Shown here piece after piece: positions 1-10,748 of a stretch of 64,000 nt of DNA. The position numbers were made by a program, and so were the translations under genes. The stretch spans positions 729,501 to 793,500 of the forward strand of contig NZ_CP126107.1 of NCBI RefSeq assembly GCF_030123365.1, in the 5' to 3' direction. The notes beneath the pieces are model-generated. The model did not search any database. It was not told the DNA's origin and saw only the letters and a list, made by a program, of their open reading frames with translations. Position 1 is the stretch's first letter, and each line of letters opens with the position of its first letter. Origin of the DNA: Neobacillus sp. SuZ13. Its GTDB lineage: Bacteria > Bacillota > Bacilli > Bacillales > Cytobacillaceae.

Positions 1-626
1 ACTTCTTTAACAGTGTGCTGTATACAGTCGCAGCGGTTGTTCTTACTGTTATTCTTGCGAGCTTTGTAACGTTCGCAATCACAAGAATGGAATGGAAATT
101 AAGTGGATTAGTTCTAGGTTTGTTTATGGCTGGATATATGATTCCGCTTCATTCAACCTTAATTCCATTATTTAATTTCTTTAAAACGGCCAATATGATT
201 GATAATCCAATGTCCGTTATCCTATCGTATGTAGCATTTAACCTGCCGATTACGATTATGATTCTATCAGGATTCTACAGAACAATCCCAAGGGAGATTG
301 AAGAAGCGGCGGTTGTGGATGGCTGCTCCATCCATCGGATCTTCTTCCAAATTACCCTGCCAATGACAGTACCTGTCCTTTCAACAACTGTCATTATCAA
401 CATGATCTATAACTGGAACGAATTCGTATTTGTTAATACATTCCTTAGTTCCGACAAATGGAAAACGATTACGGTTGGGGTAAACAACTTCGTAGGACAG
501 TACTTGACTGACTGGGGTGCGATTGGTGCAACGCTGATGATTAGTATTATCCCAGTATTGATTGCGTACTTTATTTTAAGTGACCGCATTGTAGAGGGGA
601 TTGCGGCAGGGTCTGTTAAAGGGTAA
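1..626 (+). CDS. ABC sugar transporter permease, C-terminal part (5' end outside window)
   Basis: The reading frame is open from base 3, so this is the C-terminal ~208 residues of a longer protein cut by the window edge; the GTG at 15 is an internal codon. Several hydrophobic helices are visible. The cytoplasmic loop EEAAVVDGCS about 70 residues further on is the EAA motif that contacts the ATPase in MalG/UgpE-type (CUT1) permeases. The tail ends in the typical GIAAGSVKG. By family it is one of two inner-membrane permeases of a carbohydrate importer. The xylanase downstream makes a plant-oligosaccharide substrate plausible, but that is inference; binding protein and partner permease lie outside the window. 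Confidence 0.9.
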   Translation, partial: FFNSVLYTVAAVVLTVILASFVTFAITRMEWKLSGLVLGLFMAGYMIPLHSTLIPLFNFFKTANMIDNPMSVILSYVAFNLPITIMILSGFYRTIPREIEEAAVVDGCSIHRIFFQITLPMTVPVLSTTVIINMIYNWNEFVFVNTFLSSDKWKTITVGVNNFVGQYLTDWGAIGATLMISIIPVLIAYFILSDRIVEGIAAGSVKG

Positions 627-633
627 TAGTGAG

Positions 634-665
634 AAAAAAGCTGACTTGGGTCAGCTTTTTTTGAT
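634..665 (+). terminator. Intrinsic terminator of the ABC permease operon
   Basis: A stem AAAAAAGCTGAC / GTCAGCTTTTTT with a short TTGG loop lies just after the permease stop and runs into a T tract. Confidence 0.85.
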
Positions 666-848
666 TCTCTTGCAAATGAGGAAGACGTGATTGAAATAAT
701 CAAAGGGAGAATCGTGCCTGGTACCAGTCGATTTCAATGTAAGGAGGGAATGGATGCAATTAATCGTGCAGCTCCAGCCAAATTTAGCGGTAAGTGGTAA
801 CTATTAACCAATAAGGGCCGACTTGTTTCATTTTATTTCGATTGTCAT

Positions 849-884
849 AAAAAACCAGCTCCTTCTTTGCGAGGAGCTGGTTTT
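849..884 (-). terminator. Terminator of the xylanase gene
   Basis: Inverted arms AAACCAGCTCCT and AGGAGCTGGTTT with a TCTTTGCG loop. Read leftwards from the xylanase stop, the hairpin is followed by a T run (AAAAAA at 850 on the plus strand). Confidence 0.8.
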
Positions 885-902
885 GGCTGTTTACCTATTT
901 TC

Positions 903-2153
<1,251 letters not shown>

Positions 2154-2233
2154 CTAGTTTAAAGCCAGGAGATACATTGGGGAGTCAGTATGTAAGGAAA
2201 ATCTTCTAGGTGCAGTAGTCCTGTCCTAAATAT

Positions 2234-2263
2234 AGTATAACTGATATAAACTTAGTTCGTCCA
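2234..2263 (-). promoter_or_regulatory. Predicted xylanase promoter
   Basis: On the minus strand, -35 TGGACG (2258-2263) is separated by 18 bp from -10 TATACT (2234-2239). The -35 half lies inside the xylO-like palindrome. The remainder of the gap between the xylanase and the next gene (2281-2494) shows no further feature I can support. Confidence 0.55.
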
Positions 2264-2276
2264 TCGGATAAACTAA
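2252..2276. promoter_or_regulatory. Probable XylR operator (xylO)
   Basis: TTAGTT and AACTAA arms are separated by 13 bp, a total of 25 bp. The Bacillus xyl operator has the same arms and the same spacing. The match extends one more base pair outward (CTTAGTT / AACTAAG). It overlaps the predicted -35 region of the xylanase promoter, as expected for a repressor site. Confidence 0.7.
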
Positions 2277-2524
2277 GTTTATTTGCAATTTTCTAAAAAT
2301 AGTAAAAAGGTATTGGGTGAGAAGGTACTGTTTTGGCATGTCATAACCTTAAACATGAACATCGAAAACGGGAATCTCCACGGCTTCCCCAATGACGCCA
2401 GAAAATCCCCACCACGGATTTCACGCATGGAGTTCTAAAGAATACTATAGATTAATCTTGTTATTCACTCATATAATTAGTCATAATGACATAATTGTTT
2501 TTAGAATTTTATAGAGGAGGAATT

Positions 2525-2797
2525 ATGAAACCTTATCTAATTATTAGTCAAATCTTATATGTACTTTCTTTGGTTCCCTGGTTTGTCATTTGGGGGTTGT
2601 CATTTATGAGCTTTGACGGCGGTGTGAATCTCGCTAATGGCTCTTTTGTTCTAGTGATCTCGCTATTTCCGTTTGCGGTTACCGCAGCTTCCATTCTTGC
2701 TTGGGTGTTCCGAGTGAAAAAGCCCCGATTTGCAATCATGATAAATTTAGTCCCGATGTTATGGATTATCGCTTTTTTAGGTTTCATGGTTTTGTAG
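2525..2797 (+). CDS. Small membrane protein of unknown function
   Basis: A 90-residue protein with three predicted membrane helices (about 5-25, 40-62 and 70-88, the last in MINLVPMLWIIAFLGFMVL). I chose the ATG at 2525 because AGGAGG sits directly before it; a TTG ten codons upstream stays in frame but has no ribosome site. The stop is 33 bp before the MalT-type regulator, so the two may be cotranscribed. I do not recognise the family. Confidence 0.7.
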   Translation: MKPYLIISQILYVLSLVPWFVIWGLSFMSFDGGVNLANGSFVLVISLFPFAVTAASILAWVFRVKKPRFAIMINLVPMLWIIAFLGFMVL

Positions 2798-2830
2798 TTC
2801 CATAGCACGGAAGAAAGAGAGGATAGTGAG

Positions 2831-5455
2831 TTGAGTACTAATTTATCGACACAAAATAATCCGGAAAACTTTCCGAACCGAAATTTTCTATTATCAACTA
2901 AATTTCACCTGCCCCATCCACCCAATCAACACATAATCCGAGACAGACTATACAATACATTAAATGGTACCCTGCAATGTAAACTTACAGTGGTTACGGC
3001 ACCACCCGGATATGGGAAGTCCACAGTCGTAAGTGATTGGGTCCGAGATCAACAAATTAACGCTTGTTGGGTGTCACTTGATGAAGGTGACAACGATGTG
3101 CTTCGCTTTTGGGCGTATGTAATTGCCTCACTGGATAAAATCCATCCGGAAGTGGCGGGGATATATGAAACCCTGTTGCAGCCGTCGTTAATGTTCTCTT
3201 CCGAACAAATGATTATCAATCTGCTAAATAGGCTGATGGATATTCCGAAAGAGGTTGTCCTCATTTTTGATGACTATCATCATATTGAAAGCTTTGAAGT
3301 CCATCAATCCATATCGCTTCTTTTACACCATTTGCCAAGTCATATACATATCTGTTTAATAAGTCGGAATGAACCAGCATTTCAAATTGGCGCACTTCGA
3401 GCCAAGGGGCAAATAAATGAAATTAACAGCAATGATCTGAAATTTACGATGGAGGAACTATCAGCTTATTGGCTCCAACAAACGGGGGTATTCCCAAAAC
3501 CGTCAGTCCTTCAGCTCCTAGCTGATTTTACAGAAGGTTGGATTGCCGGAATTCAGCTTGCTGTACTTTCAGAACGGTCAGGTCAAACGGATACCTTACA
3601 TCAGTTTAATGGAAGCCACCGATATATTGTTGATTACCTAATGGAGGAAGTTTTTCAACATCTTTCCGATGATCTGAAATTATTCTTAATGAAAACTTCC
3701 ATTCTTCATCGAATGAATAGTCATTTATGTGATATGGTCACAGATCATAATGACTCTAGCCAATTACTTAAGCAAATTGAGCAGTCAAATTTTTTCTTGA
3801 TACCCTTAGATAGCCAGCAATATTGGTATCGTTATCATCATATCTTCGCGGACTTTTTAGCCACTCATTTGAAGAAGGAAATGCCAGATGCCTATAAATC
3901 TCTGCATCTAAAAGCTTGTCATTGGTTTATTCAGTCTGGTTCTATCGAGGAAGCGATTCCATATGCGATAACGGCTGAAAATTATGAACTAGCAGCCGAG
4001 TTAATTTTAAGTATTGTCTCACCTTTGTTAAGAAGAAGGGAAGTAACAACGCTGGAAAAGTGGTTAAACCAATTACCCAGCCCTATTATTGAACGTCCTG
4101 AGATTCTAATTGTCTTAACATGGACCGAAATGTTAGCAGGTAAATATGAAAATGTAAGTATTTTTCTTACAAAGGTAAAGGCTGCTTTTTCAAGGGAAAG
4201 TCATAGTGGGCCAATCCTCCGTCTAAAAGAAGAAGTGGTAGTGTTAGAAAATTTTAACGCCTTATTATTGGGGGATTATGAGGGAGCTATTAAGATTTTA
4301 CGTCAATTAGCAGAACGGGACACTATGCCTGACATCAAGATATGGCTTGATTATGGAATTGAGCTAAATACAGGAGAACTGCCTTTCGTTCGCGGGTATT
4401 ATGGGATGAATGGAAGAGGAAAACAGTCTTACCTGTTCCATCAGCTATACCACACATTTATTAAAAAGAATCAGTACCAGGAAACAGCATATGCTGCATA
4501 TCAGCGTGCGGCTTTTAGTGAAATTCATTACGAACGAAATCAAGATGAGTTAGCGCTTGAATACGCGGAGACGGCAATCAGGCTCGCGAGGTCATTTAGG
4601 TTAATGGGAGCGTATGTACCTGCAGTGGTTATCAAATCAAAGATCGAGTGGGCGAGGGGAAAGTCGAGTAAATCCTTTGAGAGTCTTTTTCGAGCAAAAG
4701 AGTACCTAAATGACTTAAACCTTCAATTTAGTCACTGGGGTCAGCTTTTAACAGCACAGATCGTTCGATTTCAGCTTGCAAAGGGTGAGATGAAACTGGT
4801 TAATAAATGGGCGGAATCCTGCTGTTTTGAAGATCTAACAGAACTTACTCCTAACAGGGAATTCGAGCTACTGGTCTATCTCTTAATTTTAATTAACAAT
4901 AGGCAACTAAAGGATGCAGAAATCTTTGCCCATATCCTCCTAAATCAAGCAGAACAAAATGGACGAATAATGACCAGTCTTGAATCTCACCTCTATTTAG
5001 CCGAGATCTACCGTGGGTTAGGAAAAGGCTTTGAAAGCATTTCCCACCTGAATCAAGCATTGAGACTTGGCGAAGGGCATGGTTACAAACGAATCTTTTC
5101 AGATATCGGTTTTAATCCAAAAGAATTGTTTCAACAATACCTTCTAGTGAAGACTAAACGTCACCAGATGGAACTATTCTCAGACGTTTCAGAGAACTAT
5201 CTTACTTCAATCCTGCAACAGGTGGGGATAAACGATCCATCTAAAGAGTCTAGTAACCGAACCGGGGTTCACAGACTGACGGCTAGAGAAATGGAGGTTC
5301 TTCACTGGTTGTCCATGGGCTTATCCAATAAAGAAATTGCGGCAAAGCTCATAGTTACCGAAGGGACTGTAAAAATCCATCTCAATCGCATTTACAGCAA
5401 GCTTGGAGCAAAAGGAAGAGTCGAGGCCATTCGCAAAATGGAACATAAAAGTTGA
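2831..5455 (+). CDS. MalT/LuxR-family ATP-dependent transcriptional regulator
   Basis: This 874-residue protein has the STAND-type MalT architecture. A P-loop APPGYGKST (57-65) and Walker B VVLIFDDYH (142-150) form the NTPase. A helical repeat region (about 360-790) is the probable ligand-sensing part. A C-terminal LuxR helix-turn-helix (about 816-874) contains LTAREMEVLHWLSMGLSNKE. Such proteins oligomerise on inducer and ATP binding and activate nearby operons. The start is TTG at 2831, after GAGGATAG. The flavoprotein gene 150 bp downstream is the most likely target; the inducer is unknown. Confidence 0.9.
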   Translation: MSTNLSTQNNPENFPNRNFLLSTKFHLPHPPNQHIIRDRLYNTLNGTLQCKLTVVTAPPGYGKSTVVSDWVRDQQINACWVSLDEGDNDVLRFWAYVIASLDKIHPEVAGIYETLLQPSLMFSSEQMIINLLNRLMDIPKEVVLIFDDYHHIESFEVHQSISLLLHHLPSHIHICLISRNEPAFQIGALRAKGQINEINSNDLKFTMEELSAYWLQQTGVFPKPSVLQLLADFTEGWIAGIQLAVLSERSGQTDTLHQFNGSHRYIVDYLMEEVFQHLSDDLKLFLMKTSILHRMNSHLCDMVTDHNDSSQLLKQIEQSNFFLIPLDSQQYWYRYHHIFADFLATHLKKEMPDAYKSLHLKACHWFIQSGSIEEAIPYAITAENYELAAELILSIVSPLLRRREVTTLEKWLNQLPSPIIERPEILIVLTWTEMLAGKYENVSIFLTKVKAAFSRESHSGPILRLKEEVVVLENFNALLLGDYEGAIKILRQLAERDTMPDIKIWLDYGIELNTGELPFVRGYYGMNGRGKQSYLFHQLYHTFIKKNQYQETAYAAYQRAAFSEIHYERNQDELALEYAETAIRLARSFRLMGAYVPAVVIKSKIEWARGKSSKSFESLFRAKEYLNDLNLQFSHWGQLLTAQIVRFQLAKGEMKLVNKWAESCCFEDLTELTPNREFELLVYLLILINNRQLKDAEIFAHILLNQAEQNGRIMTSLESHLYLAEIYRGLGKGFESISHLNQALRLGEGHGYKRIFSDIGFNPKELFQQYLLVKTKRHQMELFSDVSENYLTSILQQVGINDPSKESSNRTGVHRLTAREMEVLHWLSMGLSNKEIAAKLIVTEGTVKIHLNRIYSKLGAKGRVEAIRKMEHKS

Positions 5456-5604
5456 TAATCCGCACGTTTAGCATAATGAGATAGGATTTGCAAAGATTTG
5501 AATATATATAACCCCCGCTATAACCTTTGTTAGATTAACAGCTATCGATGATTTGATACCATGGGAATATCAACAGCAAAGGCTGTTATAGGAGGTTACT
5601 AAAA

Positions 5605-6837
5605 GTGCAGAATCTATATGATGTGATTATTGTCGGCGGCCGGTTGGCGGGGGCTGCAACAGCGTATGAACTGTCTAAGAAAGGCTATAAAATCCTGCTT
5701 CTGGAGCGGAGTCAATTTCCAAGTGATATCCTCTCTACCCATAACTTTTTTAACAATTCATTGCTTATGTTAAAAGAAATGGGAGTCCTAGGGAAGCTGC
5801 TGGCAACGGGAACACCAACCTACAATCGGGCGTTCATTCAATTCGATGAGGAAGTGATTGATGGAAGTTTTCCCGTGGTGGATGGAGAACCCAACTGTTT
5901 ATGTATTCGCCGAACACACCTCGATCAAATCTTATTCGAACATGCGATTAAACAAGAGAATGTAACGGCCCTTCAAAAGTTTCGTGTAACCGATATTTTA
6001 ATGGAGAATGGAACAGTTGCCGGAATTCAGGCCATTGATCCGAATGGAAGTACGGTTGAATTTAGAGCAAAACTGGTTATCGGCGCCGATGGCAGAAATT
6101 CTACGATTCGGAAAAAGGTAAATAGTGAGAAGTGGAAATCCGTTCCTACCGATTTTGCTTCTTATGTAGGCTATGTCAAAAACTTTATCCAAAAGGGAGA
6201 GCGATGTGCAGAATTTTATAAAGTAAAGGATAAATTAATCATCGCTTTTCCAACAAGCGATCAATTGCATGTGATTGGGATTATGTTCCCGCTTGAAGAC
6301 AAGGAATGGATGGAACGGTTCAAAGTTAATCCTGAAGGTGCTTTTCGTGCGCTGGTCGATTTTGGTTTTGGTAATACTGATTTTCCAGAGCGATTGCAGG
6401 GAGCCGATTTTACAGGTAAGGTTAAAGGATTATTGGGCTATGACAATGATTGGTACAACGGAATGGGGCCGGGTTGGGCACTAGTTGGAGATGCCCTTTC
6501 CTTTAAGGACCCAGCTGTTGGTCAAGGAATGCATGATGGTCTATACGGTGCACGAATTCTTGCTGAAGTCCTCTGTCAGCACCAAGACTGGTCCATGAAC
6601 TGGGAGAAGATGGCGGACCAATACAACCAAAGAATGAACGAAAAAATGCTTTCAAGGTTTGAAATGGCCTGCCAATTTACGAAGAATAGGCTTTTTACCG
6701 AGGAACAACATTTGGTCAATCGTTTAATCGGGATGAACCCAGACCTAACCCAAACCTTCCTAGGGTTATATAATTATGCCAATGAACCCAAGGATTTAGA
6801 AAGCAAGATTCAAAGTATGATTGAGAGTGGGCGTTAG
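5605..6837 (+). CDS. FAD-dependent oxidoreductase (PHBH / geranylgeranyl reductase-like)
   Basis: A 410-residue flavoprotein. An N-terminal Rossmann fold (YDVIIVGGRLAGAATAYEL, residues 5-23) binds the ADP part of FAD. The GADGRNS motif at 160-166 and GDALSFKDPAVGQGMHDG from 295 are the conserved flavin-binding motifs of the PHBH / FAD_binding_3 group. These proteins hydroxylate, halogenate or reduce small aromatic or isoprenoid substrates; the substrate cannot be read from sequence. The start is GTG at 5605 with GGAGGT nine bases upstream. It follows the MalT-type regulator in the same direction, separated by 149 bp that could hold its promoter. No reductase or ferredoxin partner is adjacent. 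Confidence 0.85.
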   Translation: MQNLYDVIIVGGRLAGAATAYELSKKGYKILLLERSQFPSDILSTHNFFNNSLLMLKEMGVLGKLLATGTPTYNRAFIQFDEEVIDGSFPVVDGEPNCLCIRRTHLDQILFEHAIKQENVTALQKFRVTDILMENGTVAGIQAIDPNGSTVEFRAKLVIGADGRNSTIRKKVNSEKWKSVPTDFASYVGYVKNFIQKGERCAEFYKVKDKLIIAFPTSDQLHVIGIMFPLEDKEWMERFKVNPEGAFRALVDFGFGNTDFPERLQGADFTGKVKGLLGYDNDWYNGMGPGWALVGDALSFKDPAVGQGMHDGLYGARILAEVLCQHQDWSMNWEKMADQYNQRMNEKMLSRFEMACQFTKNRLFTEEQHLVNRLIGMNPDLTQTFLGLYNYANEPKDLESKIQSMIESGR

Positions 6838-6922
6838 AAGTCCTCAAGCTTGGGGGACACTGGGTAGAGCAATTAGCCAAGGTGTCGAACTTGCTCAGAA
6901 ATGAAAATATAGCACTTGAAGG

Positions 6923-6972
6923 GATGTTGATAAAATAAGCGCTTTTGCTTATTTTATCAGCATCTTTTTTTT
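6923..6972 (+). terminator. Strong intrinsic terminator
   Basis: An 18-bp stem (6923-6940 pairs with 6947-6964, one G-U pair) with loop GCTTTT is followed by a run of eight or more T. It ends transcription from the flavoprotein gene about 90 bp downstream of its stop. Confidence 0.9.
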
Positions 6973-7104
6973 ATCTGGCAAGAGGGAAGGTTTATTTTTA
7001 AATATATAAATTGTGCATCGTTCTACTGCGTACATAATTTGACAAAAGTGTCATTTACCAATAGTATCACAATTAATTCGAACTTCTTTATAGGAGAGAT
7101 AAAG

Positions 7105-7545
7105 ATGAAAATTTATGTGGATGCAGATGCTTGTCCGGTAAAGGATATTATTATTTCAGAAGGAGGGAAAGCAGGAATTCCTGTGATCCTTGTTACGAGT
7201 TTTTCGCACTATTCTAATGCGGAACAACCTTCAGGAGTGGAAATTATTTATGTCGATTCTGGAGCGGATGCTGCTGATTATCGGATTATGAAGTTAGCCG
7301 AATCAGGCGATATGATTGTTACGCAAGATTATGGACTTGCATCGCTGGGTTTACCAAAAGGATGTATCGTCCTTCACCATAAAGGGTTTAGGTATACCCA
7401 TGAAAATATTGATCAATTATTACAAACACGATACTTAAGTGCAATGGCTCGAAAAGGCGGAAAGCGGACAAAGGGACCAAAGCCGTTTACAGCAGAAGAT
7501 CGGGAGCAATTTAGAAGGCTTTTTAAACAAGCTATTTCTAGATAG
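7105..7545 (+). CDS. UPF0178 / DUF188 family protein (YqxD/YaiI-like)
   Basis: A 146-residue protein of the YqxD/YaiI family, recognisable by the N-terminal [19 protein letters not shown], the [12 protein letters not shown] segment and the C-terminal [12 protein letters not shown]. The conserved aspartates suggest a PIN-like nuclease fold, but no activity is established to my knowledge. I chose ATG 7105, preceded by TAGGAGAGATAAAG, over an upstream in-frame TTG. It is a stand-alone gene between a strong terminator and an AT-rich gap. Confidence 0.9.
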   Translation: MKIYVDADACPVKDIIISEGGKAGIPVILVTSFSHYSNAEQPSGVEIIYVDSGADAADYRIMKLAESGDMIVTQDYGLASLGLPKGCIVLHHKGFRYTHENIDQLLQTRYLSAMARKGGKRTKGPKPFTAEDREQFRRLFKQAISR

Positions 7546-7859
7546 AAATAATTAGATACTTCTTTTTAAATTTTAACCATATCTAATTACCTGATATAAT
7601 TTTAAATGTGGCAAGTGAAATCTCTGGATTAAATATTTCCCTTATCATTGCTACTATCTCAAATATATCTATTTTATAGTATTGTAATTTTTTATATATT
7701 TGCTAACTTTATTTTATAAGCTTTGAAAAAAACTTTGACCCATTTAAACGTTGATTGGTAAATTCAATCGAAATTGGAAAGAAAATTGTGAAAAAATACA
7801 CATCAGATTTTCCGAAATAAATGGTAAAATGTATATATCACTTTTGGAGGTTAAGAACC
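7546..7859. other. AT-rich intergenic region, no gene found
   Basis: This stretch is very AT-rich and holds no convincing ORF or hairpin terminator. The promoter of the downstream reductase presumably lies near its end, since TAAAAT and a ribosome site GGAGG occur just before 7860. I looked specifically for a flavodoxin domain that could belong to the reductase and found none. Confidence 0.5.
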
Positions 7860-9044
7860 ATGCAAAAAACATTGGATAACACGAAGACTGACCAAAAAGA
7901 CAACCAGGTTCCAACAACATATTCACGAACAAATCCGTTTCAAGCAAAAATTCTTAAAAACATTAATATAAATGGTGCAGGCTCAAGTAAAGAAACAAGG
8001 CATGTTGAGTTATCACTAGAAGGATCAAGCCTTTCTTATGTGCCAGGCGATGCCCTTGGAATTATCCCTTCAAATGATCCAGAACTTGTGGCGTCCCTTC
8101 TTGACGAAATGCAATGGGATGAAGAAGCTCTTGTAACGATCAATAAGCAAGGTGAGACACTTCCGCTGAAGAAAGCGCTAACGAACTATTTTGAAATTAC
8201 CCTGCTATCAAAAAAGGTTTTACAGCAGGCAGCAGCTTTCACAGAGAACGAAGAGCTACAAAAACTTCTCTTGGTTGAAAATGCAGCCCAGGTGAAAGAA
8301 TATTGCTATGGACGTGATTTGCTTGATATGTTACGTGAGTTCGGTCCATGGAAAGCTTCTGCTCAGGAAATCGTTTCTATCTTAAGGAAAATGACGCCGC
8401 GCCTCTATTCGATTGCAAGCAGCATTGCAGCTAATCCGGATGAAGTTCATTTAACCATTGGTGCTGTCCGTTATACAGCTCATGGACGCGATCGTAAAGG
8501 GGTTTGCTCTGTACTTTGTGCTGAGCGTGTAAATGAAGGAGATACGCTTCCGGTCTTTATTCAAGCAAATAAACATTTTCATCTGCCAGAGTCTCATGAT
8601 ATTGATATTATTATGGTTGGACCAGGAACAGGAATTGCACCATTCCGTTCGTTTATACAGGAACGTGCAGTGAATAAAGGAACAGGCCGGTCATGGCTAT
8701 TTTTTGGAGACCAGCATGAAGCGTCAGATTTCCTTTATCAAGATGAGTTGCAACAATATCAGCAAGATGGGGTACTGTCTAAATTAGATACGGCCTTCTC
8801 CCGAGACGGAGCTCAAAAAGTCTATGTTCAGCATAAAATGCAAGAACATAGTAAAGAACTATTTGAATGGCTGCAAAAAGGTGCTTATTTCTACGTGTGT
8901 GGAGATAAGGAATACATGGCGAAGGACGTCCATGAAACACTTATTAACGTAATTGCAAAAGAAGGTTCTATGAGCCGCGAAGAAGCAGAAGCCCATCTAA
9001 AAGATATGCAAAAGCAAGGACGTTATCAGCGTGATGTGTATTAA
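7860..9044 (+). CDS. CysJ-like NADPH-flavin reductase lacking the flavodoxin domain
   Basis: The 394-residue protein matches the FAD/NADPH half of sulfite reductase flavoprotein. Key motifs are RLYSIASS (181-188, FAD), GVCSVLC (214-220), GPGTGIAPFRSF (254-265, NADPH) and the CysJ-type C-terminus RYQRDVY. CysJ proteins are usually about 600 residues with an N-terminal FMN flavodoxin domain. Here only about 25 non-conserved residues precede the FAD-binding module, and no flavodoxin or cysI gene lies nearby. ATG 7860 has TGGAGG upstream; an in-frame GTG 13 codons earlier is less likely. It may reduce a separate flavodoxin or ferredoxin; the physiological acceptor is unknown. Confidence 0.9.
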   Translation: MQKTLDNTKTDQKDNQVPTTYSRTNPFQAKILKNININGAGSSKETRHVELSLEGSSLSYVPGDALGIIPSNDPELVASLLDEMQWDEEALVTINKQGETLPLKKALTNYFEITLLSKKVLQQAAAFTENEELQKLLLVENAAQVKEYCYGRDLLDMLREFGPWKASAQEIVSILRKMTPRLYSIASSIAANPDEVHLTIGAVRYTAHGRDRKGVCSVLCAERVNEGDTLPVFIQANKHFHLPESHDIDIIMVGPGTGIAPFRSFIQERAVNKGTGRSWLFFGDQHEASDFLYQDELQQYQQDGVLSKLDTAFSRDGAQKVYVQHKMQEHSKELFEWLQKGAYFYVCGDKEYMAKDVHETLINVIAKEGSMSREEAEAHLKDMQKQGRYQRDVY

Positions 9045-9058
9045 AAGGTAAGTGAATA

Positions 9059-9100
9059 GTAAAAAAACCTTTGTCCCGTGGTACAAAGGTTTTTTTACTA
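9059..9100 (+). terminator. Intrinsic terminator after the reductase gene
   Basis: A 17-bp perfect stem (9059-9075 with 9084-9100) containing AACCTTTGT / ACAAAGGTT; the T-rich distal arm acts as the T tract. Confidence 0.9.
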
Positions 9101-9197
9101 TGTCAGAATTTAAGTGAACATGCTCTGCTAAAGACTTTCTAACAACCTAAAGAGAATTTAGGTCATTTGTCTGAATGATTAGTTTTTTGTAATAGTA

Positions 9198-9226
9198 TTG
9201 ACAGTTTTTCGACATAATTATAGAAT
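9198..9226 (+). promoter_or_regulatory. Predicted sigma-A promoter upstream of kbl
   Basis: TTGACA (9198-9203), a 17-bp spacer and TAGAAT (9221-9226). Transcription would begin near 9233, giving a leader of about 245 nt before kbl. Confidence 0.7.
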
Positions 9227-9349
9227 AACATTGAAATATATGAATCTACTTTTTTAATACGTTGAGAGAAAGATCAACTGAACAGCTTATTACCACACTT
9301 CCAATTCCATAGCATCACGCGTTTAAAAGTAGGATTGAAAATTTTCGGG

Positions 9350-9385
9350 AGCAATTATTTATCGAGATATAACTGCTTTTTTTTT
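9350..9385 (+). terminator. Terminator-like hairpin inside the kbl leader
   Basis: Arms AGCAATTAT (9350-9358) and ATAACTGCT (9369-9377) pair with one mismatch and are followed by nine T. It lies between the predicted promoter at 9198 and the kbl start, so it could attenuate the operon or end a short leader RNA of about 150 nt. No T-box AGGGTGG motif is present. The stem is AT-rich, so this is tentative. Confidence 0.4.
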
Positions 9386-9395
9386 GGTAGTTATT

Positions 9396-9409
9396 TGAAA
9401 TCGCTTTCA
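9396..9409. promoter_or_regulatory. CcpA cre site, perfect consensus
   Basis: TGAAATCGCTTTCA matches the cre consensus TGWAANCGNTNWCA at every position. It lies 69 bp before the kbl start and downstream of the predicted promoter, consistent with glucose repression of threonine catabolism. Confidence 0.75.
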
Positions 9410-9477
9410 GATTAGTAGATCTTAGTAGGTGTTATGTGAATAATCCTGAGTGAGGTAATTTAAAAGGAGGAACTACT

Positions 9478-10668
9478 TTGGCAAATAAAGTTTTAAAGGA
9501 TTTCTTAACACCCCAACTGAACGAGTTGCGAGAAAACGGCCTTTACAATGTCATTGATACTGTAGAAGGACCAAACGGCCCAATAATTAATATCAATGGC
9601 AAAGCATTAATCAATATGTCATCCAATAATTATCTTGGCCTTGCCAATAATGAAAGAATGAAGCAAAAAGCGCATGAGGCAATTGACGAGTATGGATTAG
9701 GAGCCGGTGCGGTCCGTACAATCAATGGTACATTGAAAATTCATAATGAATTGGAGAAAACAATTGCAAAGTTCAAGCATACCGAAGCGGCCATTGCCTT
9801 TCAATCCGGGTTCAATTGCAACATGGGTGCTATTTCAGCCTTGATGACAAAGAAGGATGCTATTCTCTCCGATGAATTGAACCATGCATCAATCATTGAT
9901 GGATGCAGATTATCAGGTGCGAAAATTATCCGCGTTAAACACCAGGACATGGACGATTTGCGCCGAGTTGCGAAAGAAACGATTGAAAGCGGTCTTTACG
10001 AAAAAGTCATGTACATCACAGACGGAGTCTTCTCAATGGACGGTGATGTAGCGAAACTTCCAGAAATCGTTGAAATTGCTGAAGAGTTTGGGTTAATTAC
10101 CTATGTAGATGATGCTCATGGTTCTGGGGTAATGGGTAATGGTGCTGGTACAGTCAAGCATTTTGGACTATCAGACCGCATTGATTTGCAGATTGGGACC
10201 CTTTCAAAAGCGATTGGTGTCGTAGGCGGGTATGTAGCAGGTACAGAACAGCTGATTGACTGGCTGAAAGTTCGTGCACGTCCATTCCTATTTTCAACCT
10301 CATTGACTCCGGGAGATGCGGCTGCATGTATCGAAGCGATCAATATCATGTCCGAATCGACAGAAAAGGTTGAAAAGCTTTGGGAAAACGGAAGATATCT
10401 AAAAGAAGGCTTAAAGAATCTTGGTTTTGATATTGGCCATTCCGAAACGCCAATTACCCCATGCATCATAGGGAAAGAAGATCTGACCCAATTATTTTCG
10501 CGCAGGTTGATGGAAGAAGGCGTTTATGCCAAATCAATCACTTTCCCAACCGTTCCTAGAGGTACAGGCAGGGTTAGGAATATGCCTACTGCTGCACACA
10601 CCAAGGAAATGCTTGATGAGGTTCTAGCAGTCTATGAAAAAATAGGTAAGGAATTGTCTATTATCTAA
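9478..10668 (+). CDS. kbl: Glycine C-acetyltransferase (2-amino-3-ketobutyrate CoA ligase)
   Basis: A PLP enzyme of the alpha-oxoamine synthase family, 396 residues like E. coli Kbl. It cleaves 2-amino-3-ketobutyrate with CoA to glycine and acetyl-CoA. Visible features are the MSSNNYLGL motif (47-55), the PLP aspartate in VDDAHGSG (210-217) and the Schiff-base lysine Lys244 in GTLSKAIG. The start is TTG at 9478, seven bases after AAAGGAGG. It is followed 80 bp later by the threonine dehydrogenase gene that supplies its substrate. BioF is a related family, but the tdh neighbour and length favour Kbl. Confidence 0.95.
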   Translation: MANKVLKDFLTPQLNELRENGLYNVIDTVEGPNGPIININGKALINMSSNNYLGLANNERMKQKAHEAIDEYGLGAGAVRTINGTLKIHNELEKTIAKFKHTEAAIAFQSGFNCNMGAISALMTKKDAILSDELNHASIIDGCRLSGAKIIRVKHQDMDDLRRVAKETIESGLYEKVMYITDGVFSMDGDVAKLPEIVEIAEEFGLITYVDDAHGSGVMGNGAGTVKHFGLSDRIDLQIGTLSKAIGVVGGYVAGTEQLIDWLKVRARPFLFSTSLTPGDAAACIEAINIMSESTEKVEKLWENGRYLKEGLKNLGFDIGHSETPITPCIIGKEDLTQLFSRRLMEEGVYAKSITFPTVPRGTGRVRNMPTAAHTKEMLDEVLAVYEKIGKELSII

Positions 10669-10748
10669 TTAATAATTTCACCAAGAATACTAGAGATTTT
10701 GCTTCAGCTTAATATTAGTAAAAGACACTTCAGGAGGTCCCGTTTATT

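Noticed and set aside
407..703. 98-codon frame on the minus strand over the ABC permease
   Set aside because: It is antisense to a clear permease gene, crosses its terminator and has no ribosome site or recognisable motif.
744..807. Two tiny ORFs after a strong AAGGAGGG site between the permease and xylanase genes
   Set aside because: They have only 16-17 codons in two frames, no recognisable product and no promoter; likely a relic ribosome site.
9241..9345. Possible T-box or glycine riboswitch before kbl
   Set aside because: No AGGGTGG T-box sequence and no tandem glycine aptamer core could be found; only the hairpin with T tract is reported.
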